This document shows, piece by piece, positions 35,222-43,614 of a DNA stretch of 64,000 nucleotides. Position 1 is the stretch's first letter. Each line of letters begins with the position of its first letter. The notes beneath the pieces were generated by a model. The model ran no database searches and had not been told where the DNA came from. It worked only from the letters and a program-made list of their open reading frames with translations. The stretch comes from Nocardioides luteus (GTDB lineage Bacteria > Actinomycetota > Actinomycetes > Propionibacteriales > Nocardioidaceae), in contig NZ_BMRK01000009.1 of assembly GCF_014648595.1 (NCBI RefSeq), positions 1 through 64,000 on the forward strand. The letters run 5' to 3'. Position numbers and translations under genes: made by a program.

Positions 35222-36189
35222 TTGGCCCTCCCTCGGGCGACGATCCAGCGGGCGAGCGCGTTGACCAGGAACGTGAAGGCGAACAGCACCAGGCCGGTCG
35301 CGATCAGCACGGACAACCGGTCGGGCGTGCTCTCCTTGTAGCCCTGCGCGATGTGGGCCGCGATGGTCTGCGGGTTCTGGGTGCCGATGACGAACAGCGA
35401 GACGACCACCTTCGGCGAGGCGATCATCGCGATCGCCATGGTCTCGCCGAGCGCACGGCCGAGACCGAGCATGACGGCGGAGACCATGCCGGAGCGGGCG
35501 TAGGGGAAGACCGCGTAGCGGACCATCTCCCAGCGCGTGGCGCCCAGCGCCAGTGCCGCCTCCTCGTGCAGCCGCGGCGTCTGCGCGAAGACCTCGCGGC
35601 AGATCGAGGTGATGATCGGCAGGATCATCACCGCCAGCACGATCGCAGCGGTGAACAGCGTGCGCCCGTTGCCCGAGGGCTGGCCGTCGAAGAACGGCAG
35701 CCAGGCCAGGTTCTCGGCCAGCCACCCGTGCGCCGGCACCAGGTAGGGACCGAGCGCGACCGCGCCCCAGAGCCCGAAGACGACCGACGGCACCGCCGCG
35801 AGCAGGTCGATGACGTACGCCACCGGGACGGCGATCCGCCTCGGCGCGTAGTGGCTGATGAACAGCGCGATCGCCACCGAGAACGGCACCGCGATGATCA
35901 GCGCCAGCACGGCTGCGTACATCGTGGCGAACAGCAGCGGGACGACCAGCCCCAGGAACGAGCCCTGGCCGGCATAGTGCTGCTCGTCCACGTCGAAGCC
36001 CGGGATGCCCTCGATGCCGAGGAAGATGAAGACGGCGGCCAGGGCCACCAGGATCAGCGCGGCAGCGGCGACCGCGAAGCCGCGGAAGACGATGTCGCCG
36101 ACCGAGCCGCGGCCGGAGATCCCGACCGCGGCTCCGGCCACGGATCCGTCCGCGGCTTCGCCCACTGCTTCGTCTCGGACGGCTACCAT
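35218..36189 (-). CDS. pstC: Phosphate ABC transporter permease PstC
   Basis: A 323-residue permease with a charged N-terminal tail, then helices from IVFRGFAVAAAALILVALAA onward. VPLLFATMYAAVLALIIAVP, DLLAAVPSVVFGLWGAVALG and the EAA-type loop EEAALALGATRWEMVRYAVF are typical of PstC. ATG at 36189 lies 17 bp after pstS. Coupled to pstA. Confidence 0.93.
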   Translation of the reverse strand: MVAVRDEAVGEAADGSVAGAAVGISGRGSVGDIVFRGFAVAAAALILVALAAVFIFLGIEGIPGFDVDEQHYAGQGSFLGLVVPLLFATMYAAVLALIIAVPFSVAIALFISHYAPRRIAVPVAYVIDLLAAVPSVVFGLWGAVALGPYLVPAHGWLAENLAWLPFFDGQPSGNGRTLFTAAIVLAVMILPIITSICREVFAQTPRLHEEAALALGATRWEMVRYAVFPYARSGMVSAVMLGLGRALGETMAIAMIASPKVVVSLFVIGTQNPQTIAAHIAQGYKESTPDRLSVLIATGLVLFAFTFLVNALARWIVARGRAK

Positions 36190-36206
36190 CTCAGAGCTCT
36201 GGAGAC

Positions 36207-37304
36207 TCACTTGATCCCGGAGACGAGCTCGAGGGCCTTGTCGGCGATCTCCCGGTCGAGCGGCGCAGAGCCGGCCTCGTCGGCGGAGGCCTGCTGGCCC
36301 TCCTCGGAGAGGACGTACTCGAGGTAGCCCTTCACGTTGGCCGCGTCCTCGGCGTTCTCGTAGGACGGGCAGGCCAGCAGGTAGGAGACCAGCACGACCG
36401 GGTAGACGCCGGCCTCGGTGGTGGTGCGGGCGACCTCGACGGCCAGGTCGTTGTCGCTCAGCCCGGCCGGCTTCGAGGCGGCCAGGATCTTCGCGGCGGC
36501 CTCGGGGGTCGGCTCGACGAAGTCCTCGCCGACCTTGACCTTGACGGTGGTGAGGTCGTTCTCGCGCGCGGCGGACTCGTCCAGGAAGCCGATGTAGCCG
36601 GCGCCCTGGAGCGCGGTCACGACGCCGGCGGTGCCGTCGGCGCCCTCGCCAACCTTGATGCCGGCAGGCCATTCACCGTCCGGCTTCTCGGACCAGCCAC
36701 CGGCCTGGGAGAGGTAGTCGGTGAAGTTCTCCTGGGTGCCCGAGTCGTCGGAGCGGTGGACCGGGGTGATCGCGGTGTCCGGGAGGTCGGCCTCCGAGTT
36801 GAGCGCGGTGATCGCCTCGTCGTTCCACTTCGTGATCTTTCCCGAGAAGATCGCACTGAGCGTCTCGGCGTCGAGGTTCAGCTCGTCGACACCCTCGACG
36901 TTGAAGGCGACGGCGATCGGCGAGACGTACGCCGGGACCTGGATCGGGTCGGCGCCGCACTTCTCCTTGGCCTTGCTCAGCTCGCCCTCGTCGTCGTTGA
37001 GGGCGGAGTCGGTGCCGGCGAAGAGGTAGCCGCCGGAGACGAAGCCCTCACGACCCGAACCCGAGCCGACGGGCTCGTAGACGACGCTGAGGTCGGGGTT
37101 CGCGTCCTGGATGCCGGCGACCCATGCCGCCTGGCCCTTCTCCTGCGAGGAGGCTCCGCCACCCTTGATGGTGCCCGAGAGGGTGCCTTCCCCGTCGCTG
37201 CCGCTGTTCTGCTCGTTGGCGGCGCCGCAGGCGCTGATCGCAAGAGCAAGAGTCGCAGCCGTGATGCCCGGGACGAGTGCCCGGCGCAGCGAGGTGGTGT
37301 TCAC
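36207..37304 (-). CDS. pstS: Phosphate-binding lipoprotein PstS
   Basis: A 365-residue periplasmic-type binding protein. The signal peptide ends in a lipobox (LALAISACG), with the lipidated Cys near position 26. Phosphate-binding loops GGGASSQ, SGSGREGF and HRSDDSGTQENFTDYL are present. GTG start with AGGAG upstream. First gene of pstSCAB, with a PHO box 77 bp upstream, so induced by phosphate starvation through PhoP. Confidence 0.95.
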   Translation of the reverse strand: MNTTSLRRALVPGITAATLALAISACGAANEQNSGSDGEGTLSGTIKGGGASSQEKGQAAWVAGIQDANPDLSVVYEPVGSGSGREGFVSGGYLFAGTDSALNDDEGELSKAKEKCGADPIQVPAYVSPIAVAFNVEGVDELNLDAETLSAIFSGKITKWNDEAITALNSEADLPDTAITPVHRSDDSGTQENFTDYLSQAGGWSEKPDGEWPAGIKVGEGADGTAGVVTALQGAGYIGFLDESAARENDLTTVKVKVGEDFVEPTPEAAAKILAASKPAGLSDNDLAVEVARTTTEAGVYPVVLVSYLLACPSYENAEDAANVKGYLEYVLSEEGQQASADEAGSAPLDREIADKALELVSGIK

Positions 37305-37380
37305 GCAAGTCTCCTGATGAAACAGTCGATTCGGAGTTGTCGTGACGACCGTAGGGAGCCGAGGTGGACAGGAAGATCGG

Positions 37381-37402
37381 CGTAGGTGAACACAGCCTGA
37401 AC
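37381..37402 (-). promoter_or_regulatory. PHO box (PhoP site) of pstSCAB
   Basis: Read on the minus strand, GTTCAGGCTGT and GTTCACCTACG are two adjacent 11-bp direct repeats beginning GTTCA, the form of actinobacterial PHO boxes (GTTCACC repeats). The element lies 77 bp before the pstS start. No comparable site was seen upstream of ppk or pit. Confidence 0.8.
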
Positions 37403-37476
37403 GCGGGGCGCAGAGTCGATGGCAACTCGGTGTCAGTCGCAGACACAGAAGATGAACAGGCTCGATTCAGGCCCGG

Positions 37477-38343
37477 TCAGGCCTCGAGCTCCTCCACCGC
37501 ACGGATCTCGCTGGCGGCGACGTGGAGCACCGCCAGTCCACCCTTCGCCAGCTTCGGGTCACGCACGCCCAGCCCTTCGAAGAGCCACGGCAGCACCGGA
37601 CGGTGCGTGCAGATCACGGTCGGGACCGTCAGGTCGCCCAGGACCTTCGCGGCCAGCGCGGACGCGCTTTCCCTGTCGGCGCCCTCCTCGCTCAGCAGGC
37701 TCGTCTGCTCCGGCACGATCTCGGCGAGCCCGGCGTAGGGAGCCACCGACTGCACGCAGCGGGTGCTGCTCGAGGTGATCACCCGGCGCACGTCGTAGGC
37801 CGTCAGCAGCCCGGCCAGCGTGACCGCCTGGGTGCGCCCGGAGTCGTCGAGCGGCCGCGCCGCGTCCTCACCCTCCCAGGCAGAACGACGGACGGCCACC
37901 GCGTGGCGCAGGACGATGAGGGGCGTGGAGGGGTGGCGTACGTCCTCGGCCTGCTGCAGCGTCTCGCGGTCGTGCAGATAGCTGAGCCGCTTGCGCGCCT
38001 TCTTCACCGAGAGCCACTCGACCCGGTCGATCTCGTCGTTGGCCGGGTAGTCGTCGACCACGTCGCTGGTGCCGGCCGCGGTGCGGGCCACCCAGTAGTG
38101 GACCACCTTCGTGCCGGCCTCGACCGGATACCGCTGCGGCCGCAGCGGACGGCCGAGCGCGACCCGCAGGCCGGTCTCCTCCAAGGCCTCGCGGATCGCG
38201 GTCACCGGCAGGCTCTCCCCCGGGTCGACCTTGCCCTTGGGGAAGGACCAGTCGTCGTACTTGGGTCTGTGGACCAGTGCCACCTCGGCCCGGCCACCGT
38301 GCTCACGAAAGACCACCACGCCGGCGGCCGGGATCTCGGGCAT
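37477..38343 (-). CDS. mutT1: NUDIX hydrolase fused to histidine phosphatase (MutT1-like)
   Basis: A 288-residue two-domain protein. The N-terminal NUDIX domain has KYDDWSFPKGKVDPGESLP followed by REALEETGL, completing the Nudix box. The C-terminal domain begins LIVLRHAVAVRRSAW, a phosphoglycerate-mutase-like RHx motif, with SSSTRCVQ and CTHRPVL later. This is the mycobacterial MutT1 arrangement, which degrades 8-oxo-dGTP or diadenosine polyphosphates and then dephosphorylates the product. The start may instead be the GTG two codons upstream (38349). Confidence 0.9.
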   Translation of the reverse strand: MPEIPAAGVVVFREHGGRAEVALVHRPKYDDWSFPKGKVDPGESLPVTAIREALEETGLRVALGRPLRPQRYPVEAGTKVVHYWVARTAAGTSDVVDDYPANDEIDRVEWLSVKKARKRLSYLHDRETLQQAEDVRHPSTPLIVLRHAVAVRRSAWEGEDAARPLDDSGRTQAVTLAGLLTAYDVRRVITSSSTRCVQSVAPYAGLAEIVPEQTSLLSEEGADRESASALAAKVLGDLTVPTVICTHRPVLPWLFEGLGVRDPKLAKGGLAVLHVAASEIRAVEELEA

Positions 38344-38393
38344 GGACACAGGGTATGTCGAGAAGACGACCCGTTCGTCTAAGGTTCGTCGGG

Positions 38394-39527
38394 ATGCCGC
38401 CCTCCCCCCAGCTTCTCGAACGCCCCAGGATGTGGGCAGACCGCTCGTCCCGAGTCGTACGCGCCCACCCCGTCGTCACCGTCGCGGTGGGCGTCGTGGT
38501 GCTCGCGCTCGTCATCTTCCTGGCCCGGGCGTGGGCGGCCCGCGGGGACGATCTCGACAAGGCGTTGAGGCTGGCTCCGGACGAGGCGACCCGTGTCTCG
38601 TTCACCGACTGGTCGGGCATCCGACAGAGCCTCGGGGCCGACCTCGACGCCGACTCCTCCCCGGAGGAGGTGCACGAGATGATCGACGAGGCCTACACCA
38701 AGGACCTCACCTCGACCTCCGTGCTGCCCGACGCGTCCGGGCTGCTCCAGCAGCACTTCGGCTGGTCGCCGGCGACCCTCGACTGGGAGCTCTACACCCA
38801 GTCGACCGAGGGCGCGCTCATGATGGGACATCTCTCGGACATGGACGCCGAGCACCTCGCCGACCAGCTCACCTCGATGGGCTTCACCGCTCCGGAGGAC
38901 GACCCCGCCGACGGCGGCGTCTGGGACGGCTCGCTGGTGCCGTTCTCCACCTTCACCGACTCCGGCATCGACTCCACGATCACCCCGCAGGTCACCTACA
39001 TCGCGTTCGTGCCCGAGCACGATCTCGTCCTCGCCTCCGACGGCCGGCGCTATCTCAGCGACCAGGTCGAGACCCTCGGTGACGGCCACCTGAACGACCC
39101 GATGACGCAGGCGGCCGAGCGGCTCGAGGACCCGCTCTCGGCCTACGTCTACGACGGTGACTTCACCTGCGGCGAGATCGGTCTGGGCAGCGCGTCGGCC
39201 GCCGACCAGGATCAGGCCGACGGTCTCGTCGACGCCGCCGGCGACATCAACCCGATCGCGGGCTTCGCGATGGCCGCCGAGAAGAGCGGCGACGTACGCG
39301 TCGCGATGTCGTTCGAGAACGACGACCAGGCGCGTACGAATGCCGACACCCGGGCCAAGCTCGCCGTCGGACCCGCGCCGGGCCAGGGCGGCACCTTCGA
39401 CGAGCGGTTCGCGCTCGGCAAGGTCGCCGCCGAGGACGAGGTCGTCACCATGCAGCTGCGGCCGAAGGACGACGCGGCCGTGCTCTCCGACCTGGCGAAC
39501 GGGCCGCTGCTCTTCGCGACCTGCTGA
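38394..39527 (+). CDS. Hypothetical membrane-anchored protein
   Basis: A 377-residue protein. Residues about 24-46 (HPVVTVAVGVVVLALVIFLA) are one membrane helix; the rest is an acidic extracytoplasmic region with no domain recognised (DEATRVSFTDWSGIRQSL, LDWELYTQSTEGALMMGHLS, VTYIAFVPEHDLVLASDGRR). The pattern of scoring a protein by position and Asp/Glu content suggests a secreted binding domain, nothing more. ATG 8 nt after TAAGGT (38380-38385), a leaderless start; longer upstream frames overlap mutT1. Confidence 0.75.
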   Translation: MPPSPQLLERPRMWADRSSRVVRAHPVVTVAVGVVVLALVIFLARAWAARGDDLDKALRLAPDEATRVSFTDWSGIRQSLGADLDADSSPEEVHEMIDEAYTKDLTSTSVLPDASGLLQQHFGWSPATLDWELYTQSTEGALMMGHLSDMDAEHLADQLTSMGFTAPEDDPADGGVWDGSLVPFSTFTDSGIDSTITPQVTYIAFVPEHDLVLASDGRRYLSDQVETLGDGHLNDPMTQAAERLEDPLSAYVYDGDFTCGEIGLGSASAADQDQADGLVDAAGDINPIAGFAMAAEKSGDVRVAMSFENDDQARTNADTRAKLAVGPAPGQGGTFDERFALGKVAAEDEVVTMQLRPKDDAAVLSDLANGPLLFATC

Positions 39528-39533
39528 GGCGCC

Positions 39534-39680
39534 CTACGGAAGGATCCCGAGGATCCGGTCGATCTCCTCCTGGGAGAGATGGTCCTCGGACTCGCTGGCC
39601 GCGACGATGAGGTTGGTGGTGAGCTCGACCTCGAGGAGCAGCTCGGGATCTTCCAGCGTCACATCGAACTGATCCGCCAC
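39534..39680 (-). CDS. Conserved-looking 48-residue acidic protein
   Basis: A short ORF beginning VADQFDVTLEDPELLLEVEL and continuing TTNLIVAASESEDHLSQEEI to DRILGILP. Strong codon bias, a GTG start with AGGAGG 8 nt upstream, and a sequence that I recall as typical of small actinobacterial proteins (MADQF-D-LEDPELL-E-ELTTNLI) support it. The acidic helical pattern suggests an RNA-polymerase or protein-binding helix, but the function is unknown. It is easily missed because of its size. Convergent with the membrane-anchored protein gene. Confidence 0.7.
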   Translation of the reverse strand: MADQFDVTLEDPELLLEVELTTNLIVAASESEDHLSQEEIDRILGILP

Positions 39681-39824
39681 GCCCGCCGCCTCCTCACGTC
39701 ACCCACAAGCTCGTCGTCCCATCATCGCCCAGTTGTGGTCGATCTGCGCGCTGATCCGTCAAGAACCATCAAAAGTTGTCACATCAAGCGTGACACAGAA
39801 GCCTGAGAGGGCTCCAATCAGACC

Positions 39825-39856
39825 ACGAGGCCCCAGCCGAACGGCTGGGGCCTCGT
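39825..39856. terminator. Terminator of cspA
   Basis: A 15-bp perfect stem with arms ACGAGGCCCCAGCCG (39825-39839) and CGGCTGGGGCCTCGT (39842-39856). It begins about 50 bp past the cspA stop on the minus strand. Confidence 0.88.
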
Positions 39857-39906
39857 TGCAGATGATCAGTGTCGGCTGACGCCGAACCCGAGATCGCCTT
39901 GATTGA

Positions 39907-40110
39907 TCAGAGAGGACGAACGTTCTCCGCCTGCGGACCCTTCGGGCCCTGAGTGACGTCGAACTCGACCTTCTGGTTCTCGTCCAGGGACTTGTAGCCC
40001 TGCGTCTGGATCGCCGAGTAGTGCACGAAGACGTCGTCGCCGCCGTCCTCCTGCGCGATGAAGCCGAAACCCTTCTCGGCGTTGAACCACTTAACGGTGC
40101 CCTGAGCCAT
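39907..40110 (-). CDS. cspA: Cold-shock protein
   Basis: A 67-residue CSD protein: [20 protein letters not shown] contains RNP1 (KGFGFI) and [10 protein letters not shown] contains RNP2 (VFVHY). C-terminal [13 protein letters not shown] is typical. Binds single-stranded RNA and DNA, melting secondary structure. It has a long, G/C-patterned 5' region upstream that may fold. Confidence 0.96.
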   Translation of the reverse strand: MAQGTVKWFNAEKGFGFIAQEDGGDDVFVHYSAIQTQGYKSLDENQKVEFDVTQGPKGPQAENVRPL

Positions 40111-40515
40111 CTGCTCGTTACTCCTTAGTCGGGGCGAGAGGCCACCAGGTTCGGTAGCCCCGCATCAGGGGCGGGTGACACGTCGCTCCGACCTGTGTTC
40201 CCGAACCGGGGCCCGGGCGAGCACAGAGCAGAAACGCCGTTGGATCACAAACTCCGCAGGCGTCAGACCTTCTGGAACTTGCTCCTGTTGCGGGAGTGAC
40301 ATTAGCAACTCCCGCGCCTGGGGGAACCCCCCTTGACCGATCGTTTTACGTGCGAAGCGGTGAAGGTTCCGCAACAAAGCTGCGAAAGAGCCGCTCAGCG
40401 GCACGTACGCAGCCTCTCGCCGCGCCTCCGTCCGGGCGTGTTTCCGGAGGGATCGGACGCCGACGACGAGGACAGAAGACCCTCACCCGGAGCCCGGGCG
40501 AGGGTCTTGTCGCGG
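40111..40515 (-). promoter_or_regulatory. Long upstream region of cspA, probably a structured leader
   Basis: About 400 bp with no supportable gene. Close to cspA, the AGGTTCGG (40147-40154) and CCGAACC (40201-40207) segments can pair and enclose CCCCGCATCAGGGG. Cold-shock genes often carry structured leaders. A 79-codon open frame here (40165-40404, minus) has non-biased third positions and I do not call it. Confidence 0.4.
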
Positions 40516-40558
40516 TAGGCCGTGTCGGTCTCGAACCGACGACCCATGGATTAAAAGT
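40516..40558 (-). pseudogene. tRNA-Lys(UUU) 3' portion (nt 31-73), left half of the interrupted tRNA gene
   Basis: On the minus strand this reads ACTTTTAATCC (anticodon loop and 3' anticodon stem), ATGGGTC, then an intact T-arm GTCGG-TTCGAGA-CCGAC and acceptor strand ACGGCCT plus discriminator A. The 5' half is missing; upstream (above 40558) the sequence is unrelated. The matching nt 1-41 lie at 51603-51643. Together they make a perfect 73-nt tRNA with pairing stem GTGGA/TCCAT. The CCA end is not encoded (CCG). Confidence 0.9.
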
Positions 40559-40823
40559 GGACAGCCCCGCAGGCTCTGACCAGCCCAAACATCCCAAGAT
40601 GTTTGTTCCCGGGGAGGAATAGGGAGGGCCCTCCCCGGTCAGACCACGGAAAACCCGAGCCAACCTGGGTCACCGGGTGCCATGCTCATCCCTTACGAAC
40701 GGCCAATCTTGGAGCGCGACTAGCGGTCCTAAGTGCTAACGGCCGTCATCGGGATGAGGGCCCCGACCGGACTCGCAGCGTGTGACGTATCGATCGCATC
40801 GCCTTCGCGGGTCATTCGCGCCA

Positions 40824-41666
40824 TCAATGGTGTCCTCCCGGGCGCGACGTTCGAGTGGCCTCGAGTGTGCCGAGAAGCGCGAGGGCATCGGCGCTAGTTG
40901 ATCCAGCCGCCGCCGTGGCGACGGTGAGTTGCTGGCCGGGGGCGTCGCGGACGTCAAGGGTCTGGTAGCTCAGGGTCAACCGGCCGACGTCGGGGTGGTT
41001 GATGATCTTCTCGGTCAAAGTGAGACCCGCCACTGTCTGGTCGGCCCAGAACGACGCGAACTCCGACGACGCGACGAGCATGCGGGACACGAGGGGAGGG
41101 ACGGCCGGATGTGGCTTGGTGAAGCCAGCAGCCAGGCGGAGAGCGCTGACCGCCGAGCGTGCGACTTGGTCCCAGTGTTCGAAGTAGGTTCGCGCAGCGG
41201 GGTCGACGAAGAGGTAGTCAAATGCACCGAGGGACAGCTGCGACGGGCCGAGGAGTGCCTTGGCCGTGGTATTGGCGGCCAGGATCTGGAATCCGGGCTC
41301 CACGACGTAGGCCGCGGCATGAGGGAAGGCGTCCATGAGCTGGAGCAACTCGGGGCTGACCGGTCCTGGCTCAGGTTGGATCGCGGGCGCGAGCCTTGCG
41401 AGGCGGAAGGTGTGCTCCCGCGCGTCGGGGCTGAGTCGCAACGCGGTGCACAGGGCGTCGACCACCTGGGCCGACGGGCTCCGCTCCCGGCCCTGTTCGA
41501 GTCTGGTGTAGTAGTCGACGCTGACGCCGGCCAGTACGGCTACCTCCTCGCGGCGCAGCCCGGCCACCCGCCGCCCGCCGACGTCGGGCAAGCCGACGTC
41601 GGCGGGCGTGATGCGGGCGCGCTGCGCGCTCAGGAACTCGCCCAGCGGGCCAGGTGATGTCGCCAT
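40824..41666 (-). CDS. XRE-family regulator with MmyB-like ligand domain
   Basis: A 280-residue protein. The HTH (GEFLSAQRARITPADVGLPD ... VAGLRREEVAVLAGVSVDYY) is followed by TRLEQGRERSPSAQVVDALC and a PAS-like domain (MDAFPHAAAYVVEPGFQILA ... ANTTAKALLGPSQ), as in MmyB-like regulators of Actinobacteria that bind small hydrophobic ligands. ATG at 41666. Lies at the left end of the integrated element; the target is probably a distant or neighbouring oxidoreductase gene. Confidence 0.87.
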   Translation of the reverse strand: MATSPGPLGEFLSAQRARITPADVGLPDVGGRRVAGLRREEVAVLAGVSVDYYTRLEQGRERSPSAQVVDALCTALRLSPDAREHTFRLARLAPAIQPEPGPVSPELLQLMDAFPHAAAYVVEPGFQILAANTTAKALLGPSQLSLGAFDYLFVDPAARTYFEHWDQVARSAVSALRLAAGFTKPHPAVPPLVSRMLVASSEFASFWADQTVAGLTLTEKIINHPDVGRLTLSYQTLDVRDAPGQQLTVATAAAGSTSADALALLGTLEATRTSRPGGHH

Positions 41667-41765
41667 GTGCTTCACGCTAACCGCACTCATCCAGCACAGG
41701 CAGGGTGCGGCGCTCCCTGCCTCGCGGCGAGGCCTTGCCACCGCAGTGTCCGTGCAACGGGCCGT

Positions 41766-42353
41766 TCATGTGACCGGGTCGCGCAGGATCGTGCGCAAGG
41801 AGTGTTGGGGCGTGTCGCGGGTGAAGGCGTCCAGATGAATCTCGTGATGAGGGCCACTCCGGTGAAGACCGCGCTGCCGCGCGAAGTCGCCAAGTCGCCC
41901 GAGCGTGGTGAACTCCTCGGCGAAGGGGCCGTGGTGCATGACCTGTACGACGTCTTGTTCGGGAATGGCGAAGACGGCGACTTCATCCGACATCGTGTCC
42001 GCGGCGCTGGCCGCTCTGGCCCGGGCGTCCTCGATGTCCTGCCTAGTGGTTCCAGGGGGCACCTGCGCCAGCACTCGGTAAAGCAGGGAGGGGACCGGGT
42101 TCACACTATAGAAGTCGGCGATCTCGACGGGCTCGGAATCCTGCGGATACCAGTACTGAATCTCTTCGGCCGGCACGGTGCCGGACTCGTTTAGGTGTCG
42201 GGCGATTTCGGTGACCAGGGTCTTCTTCCGGTAGAACTCGTCGGTTCCCGGTGACCCGGCGCCCAAGACAGCGACGTAGGTGGCCGCAGGCGCCAGGACG
42301 TGCTCGGGCTCGTCGGCGGCGTGCAGGTGGTGGGTGGGCTGCGAGACAGACAT
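41766..42353 (-). CDS. GyrI-like small-molecule-binding protein
   Basis: A 195-residue protein ending in a GyrI/SHS2-like effector domain: YVAVLGAGSPGTDEFYRKKT, EIQYWYPQDSEPVEIADFYS, VMHHGPFAEEFTTLGRLGDF and GPHHEIHLDAFTRDTPQHSL are typical. There is no DNA-binding domain. Such stand-alone proteins bind drugs or cationic ligands, sometimes as sponges, sometimes as hydrolases of cyclopropanes. Inferred cargo for detoxification. Confidence 0.75.
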   Translation of the reverse strand: MSVSQPTHHLHAADEPEHVLAPAATYVAVLGAGSPGTDEFYRKKTLVTEIARHLNESGTVPAEEIQYWYPQDSEPVEIADFYSVNPVPSLLYRVLAQVPPGTTRQDIEDARARAASAADTMSDEVAVFAIPEQDVVQVMHHGPFAEEFTTLGRLGDFARQRGLHRSGPHHEIHLDAFTRDTPQHSLRTILRDPVT

Positions 42354-42408
42354 GGATCCTCTTTCCGGTGTTGCGGAGGCGTGGCGGGAGGTGTAGTGCC
42401 GTGTGAAA

Positions 42409-42780
42409 TCAGTCGGACTCGGGCCCGGCGGGGGCGGTCCGCGCGATCGTGGACTTCAGCCCAGCCCCAATCCGATTCATGGTCCGGGCGTAGGCCTCAT
42501 CGAGGTCGATGCCGAGCTTGTCGGCCAGGACGAACGTCCACCACATCGACTCAGCGAGCTTGTGCTCAAGCTCCGCGCGCGGGTCGCCGTCGATGCCCCA
42601 GGTGCCCTCGTTGGCGAGCAAAAGGCGCCCGATGTACCCAACGTCGTTGGTGAAGCCGATCATCAACTCGTGCATCGACCAGGTCTTGCCGTTGAAGCGC
42701 TCCTCCAGTACTTCATAGAGGGCGCGGACGGCCAGCGCCTGCTCGCGGGCGGTGTCGAGTGATGCGGTGGGCTCAGGCAT
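42409..42780 (-). CDS. MazG-like nucleotide pyrophosphohydrolase family protein
   Basis: A 123-residue protein with SMHELMIGFTNDVGYIGRLL, ELEHKLAESMWWTFVLADKL and GIDLDEAYARTMNRI, matching the helical MazG superfamily layout (E-H-K-L-AE...ADKL-IDL). The acidic metal ligands are partly recognisable (E-x3-AE, D in ADK, D in IDLDEA). NTP pyrophosphatase activity is inferred. The ATG lies inside the upstream tetR gene (8-bp overlap). Confidence 0.7.
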   Translation of the reverse strand: MPEPTASLDTAREQALAVRALYEVLEERFNGKTWSMHELMIGFTNDVGYIGRLLLANEGTWGIDGDPRAELEHKLAESMWWTFVLADKLGIDLDEAYARTMNRIGAGLKSTIARTAPAGPESD

Positions 42781-43402
42781 GGGTGCTCTCCTTCGAGTTG
42801 GTGGGTCGGTTATCAGGGGGCGCCGGGAAGGCAGACATCGCCCTGTTGACGCTGGCCAGCAGAGACCTTCGCGGCGTCCCGTCGGCGGCACGGATTGCGA
42901 AGCCGCTGCTGAGCGTGATGAGAAAGGCGGCGAGATCGTCAGGGTCCTCGTCCGCAGGCAGATCGCCGTCGGTGATCGCGCGACGGAACCGGTCGGCGAA
43001 AAGCTGCTGGACCGTCGCGCGGTTCTGGGCGAGCACGGCGTACTCGCCCGACTCGGCCGGGGCGGAGACGGCCTGCACGGACAAGCAGCCTGCCGGCTGC
43101 CCGGGGACGGTCACGGCACGGGCATTGCCAGTGAGGAAGGCCTCCGCGCACGTTCGTGCCGTCGGCTGCTGCAGGGCCTCAGTGACGTACTCCATGTTGC
43201 GCTCGACATAGCGGCGTAGCGCAGACTGGAACAGTTGGGCCTTGTCGCCGAATGCTGCATAGATGCTCGGCTTGTTGATGCCCATCGTGGCCGACAACTC
43301 CGACAGGCTGGCGCCTTCAAAGCCGCGTCTCCAGAAAACTTCCACCGCGGCATCCAGTACCTCGTCAGCGTCGAACCTGCGAGGTCTTCCTGGTCCAGCC
43401 AT
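42773..43402 (-). CDS. TetR family regulator
   Basis: A 209-residue repressor with HTH FDADEVLDAAVEVFWRRGFE ... LSELSATMGINKPSIYAAFG. DKAQLFQSALRRYVE and a C-terminal domain typical of the TetR_C_16/AcrR-like groups follow. It faces the aldo/keto reductase gene across an operator-like dyad and is followed by the overlapping MazG-like gene. Confidence 0.9.
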   Translation of the reverse strand: MAGPGRPRRFDADEVLDAAVEVFWRRGFEGASLSELSATMGINKPSIYAAFGDKAQLFQSALRRYVERNMEYVTEALQQPTARTCAEAFLTGNARAVTVPGQPAGCLSVQAVSAPAESGEYAVLAQNRATVQQLFADRFRRAITDGDLPADEDPDDLAAFLITLSSGFAIRAADGTPRRSLLASVNRAMSAFPAPPDNRPTNSKESTHA

Positions 43403-43440
43403 GGTCACACTCCGTCATCACTTCTGGTTTTCATAACGCT

Positions 43441-43460
43441 TGGTACAAAATATTGTGCCA
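43441..43460. promoter_or_regulatory. Operator between tetR and the aldo/keto reductase gene
   Basis: TGGTACAAAATATTGTGCCA is a 20-bp dyad with arms matching at 7 of 8 positions around AATA. It is AT-rich enough to overlap the divergent -10 elements. Confidence 0.7.
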
Positions 43461-43614
43461 CAGGGCCGCGGCCCTGTCACGGCCGACCATGAGCCGAAAG
43501 GGGGTGCAGTGCTCCCTGCCTCGCGCACCCTTCCTCGCCTGGCTGCAGCGGCGCAGGCTGGCCGTGCGTCGCCCCCACCGGGGGCCACTCCTCCGACCAG
43601 GAAGGTGAACAACC

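Noticed and set aside
40165-40404. 79-codon minus-strand ORF upstream of cspA
   Set aside because: Third codon positions are not GC-biased and no family resemblance is seen; a non-coding leader is more likely.
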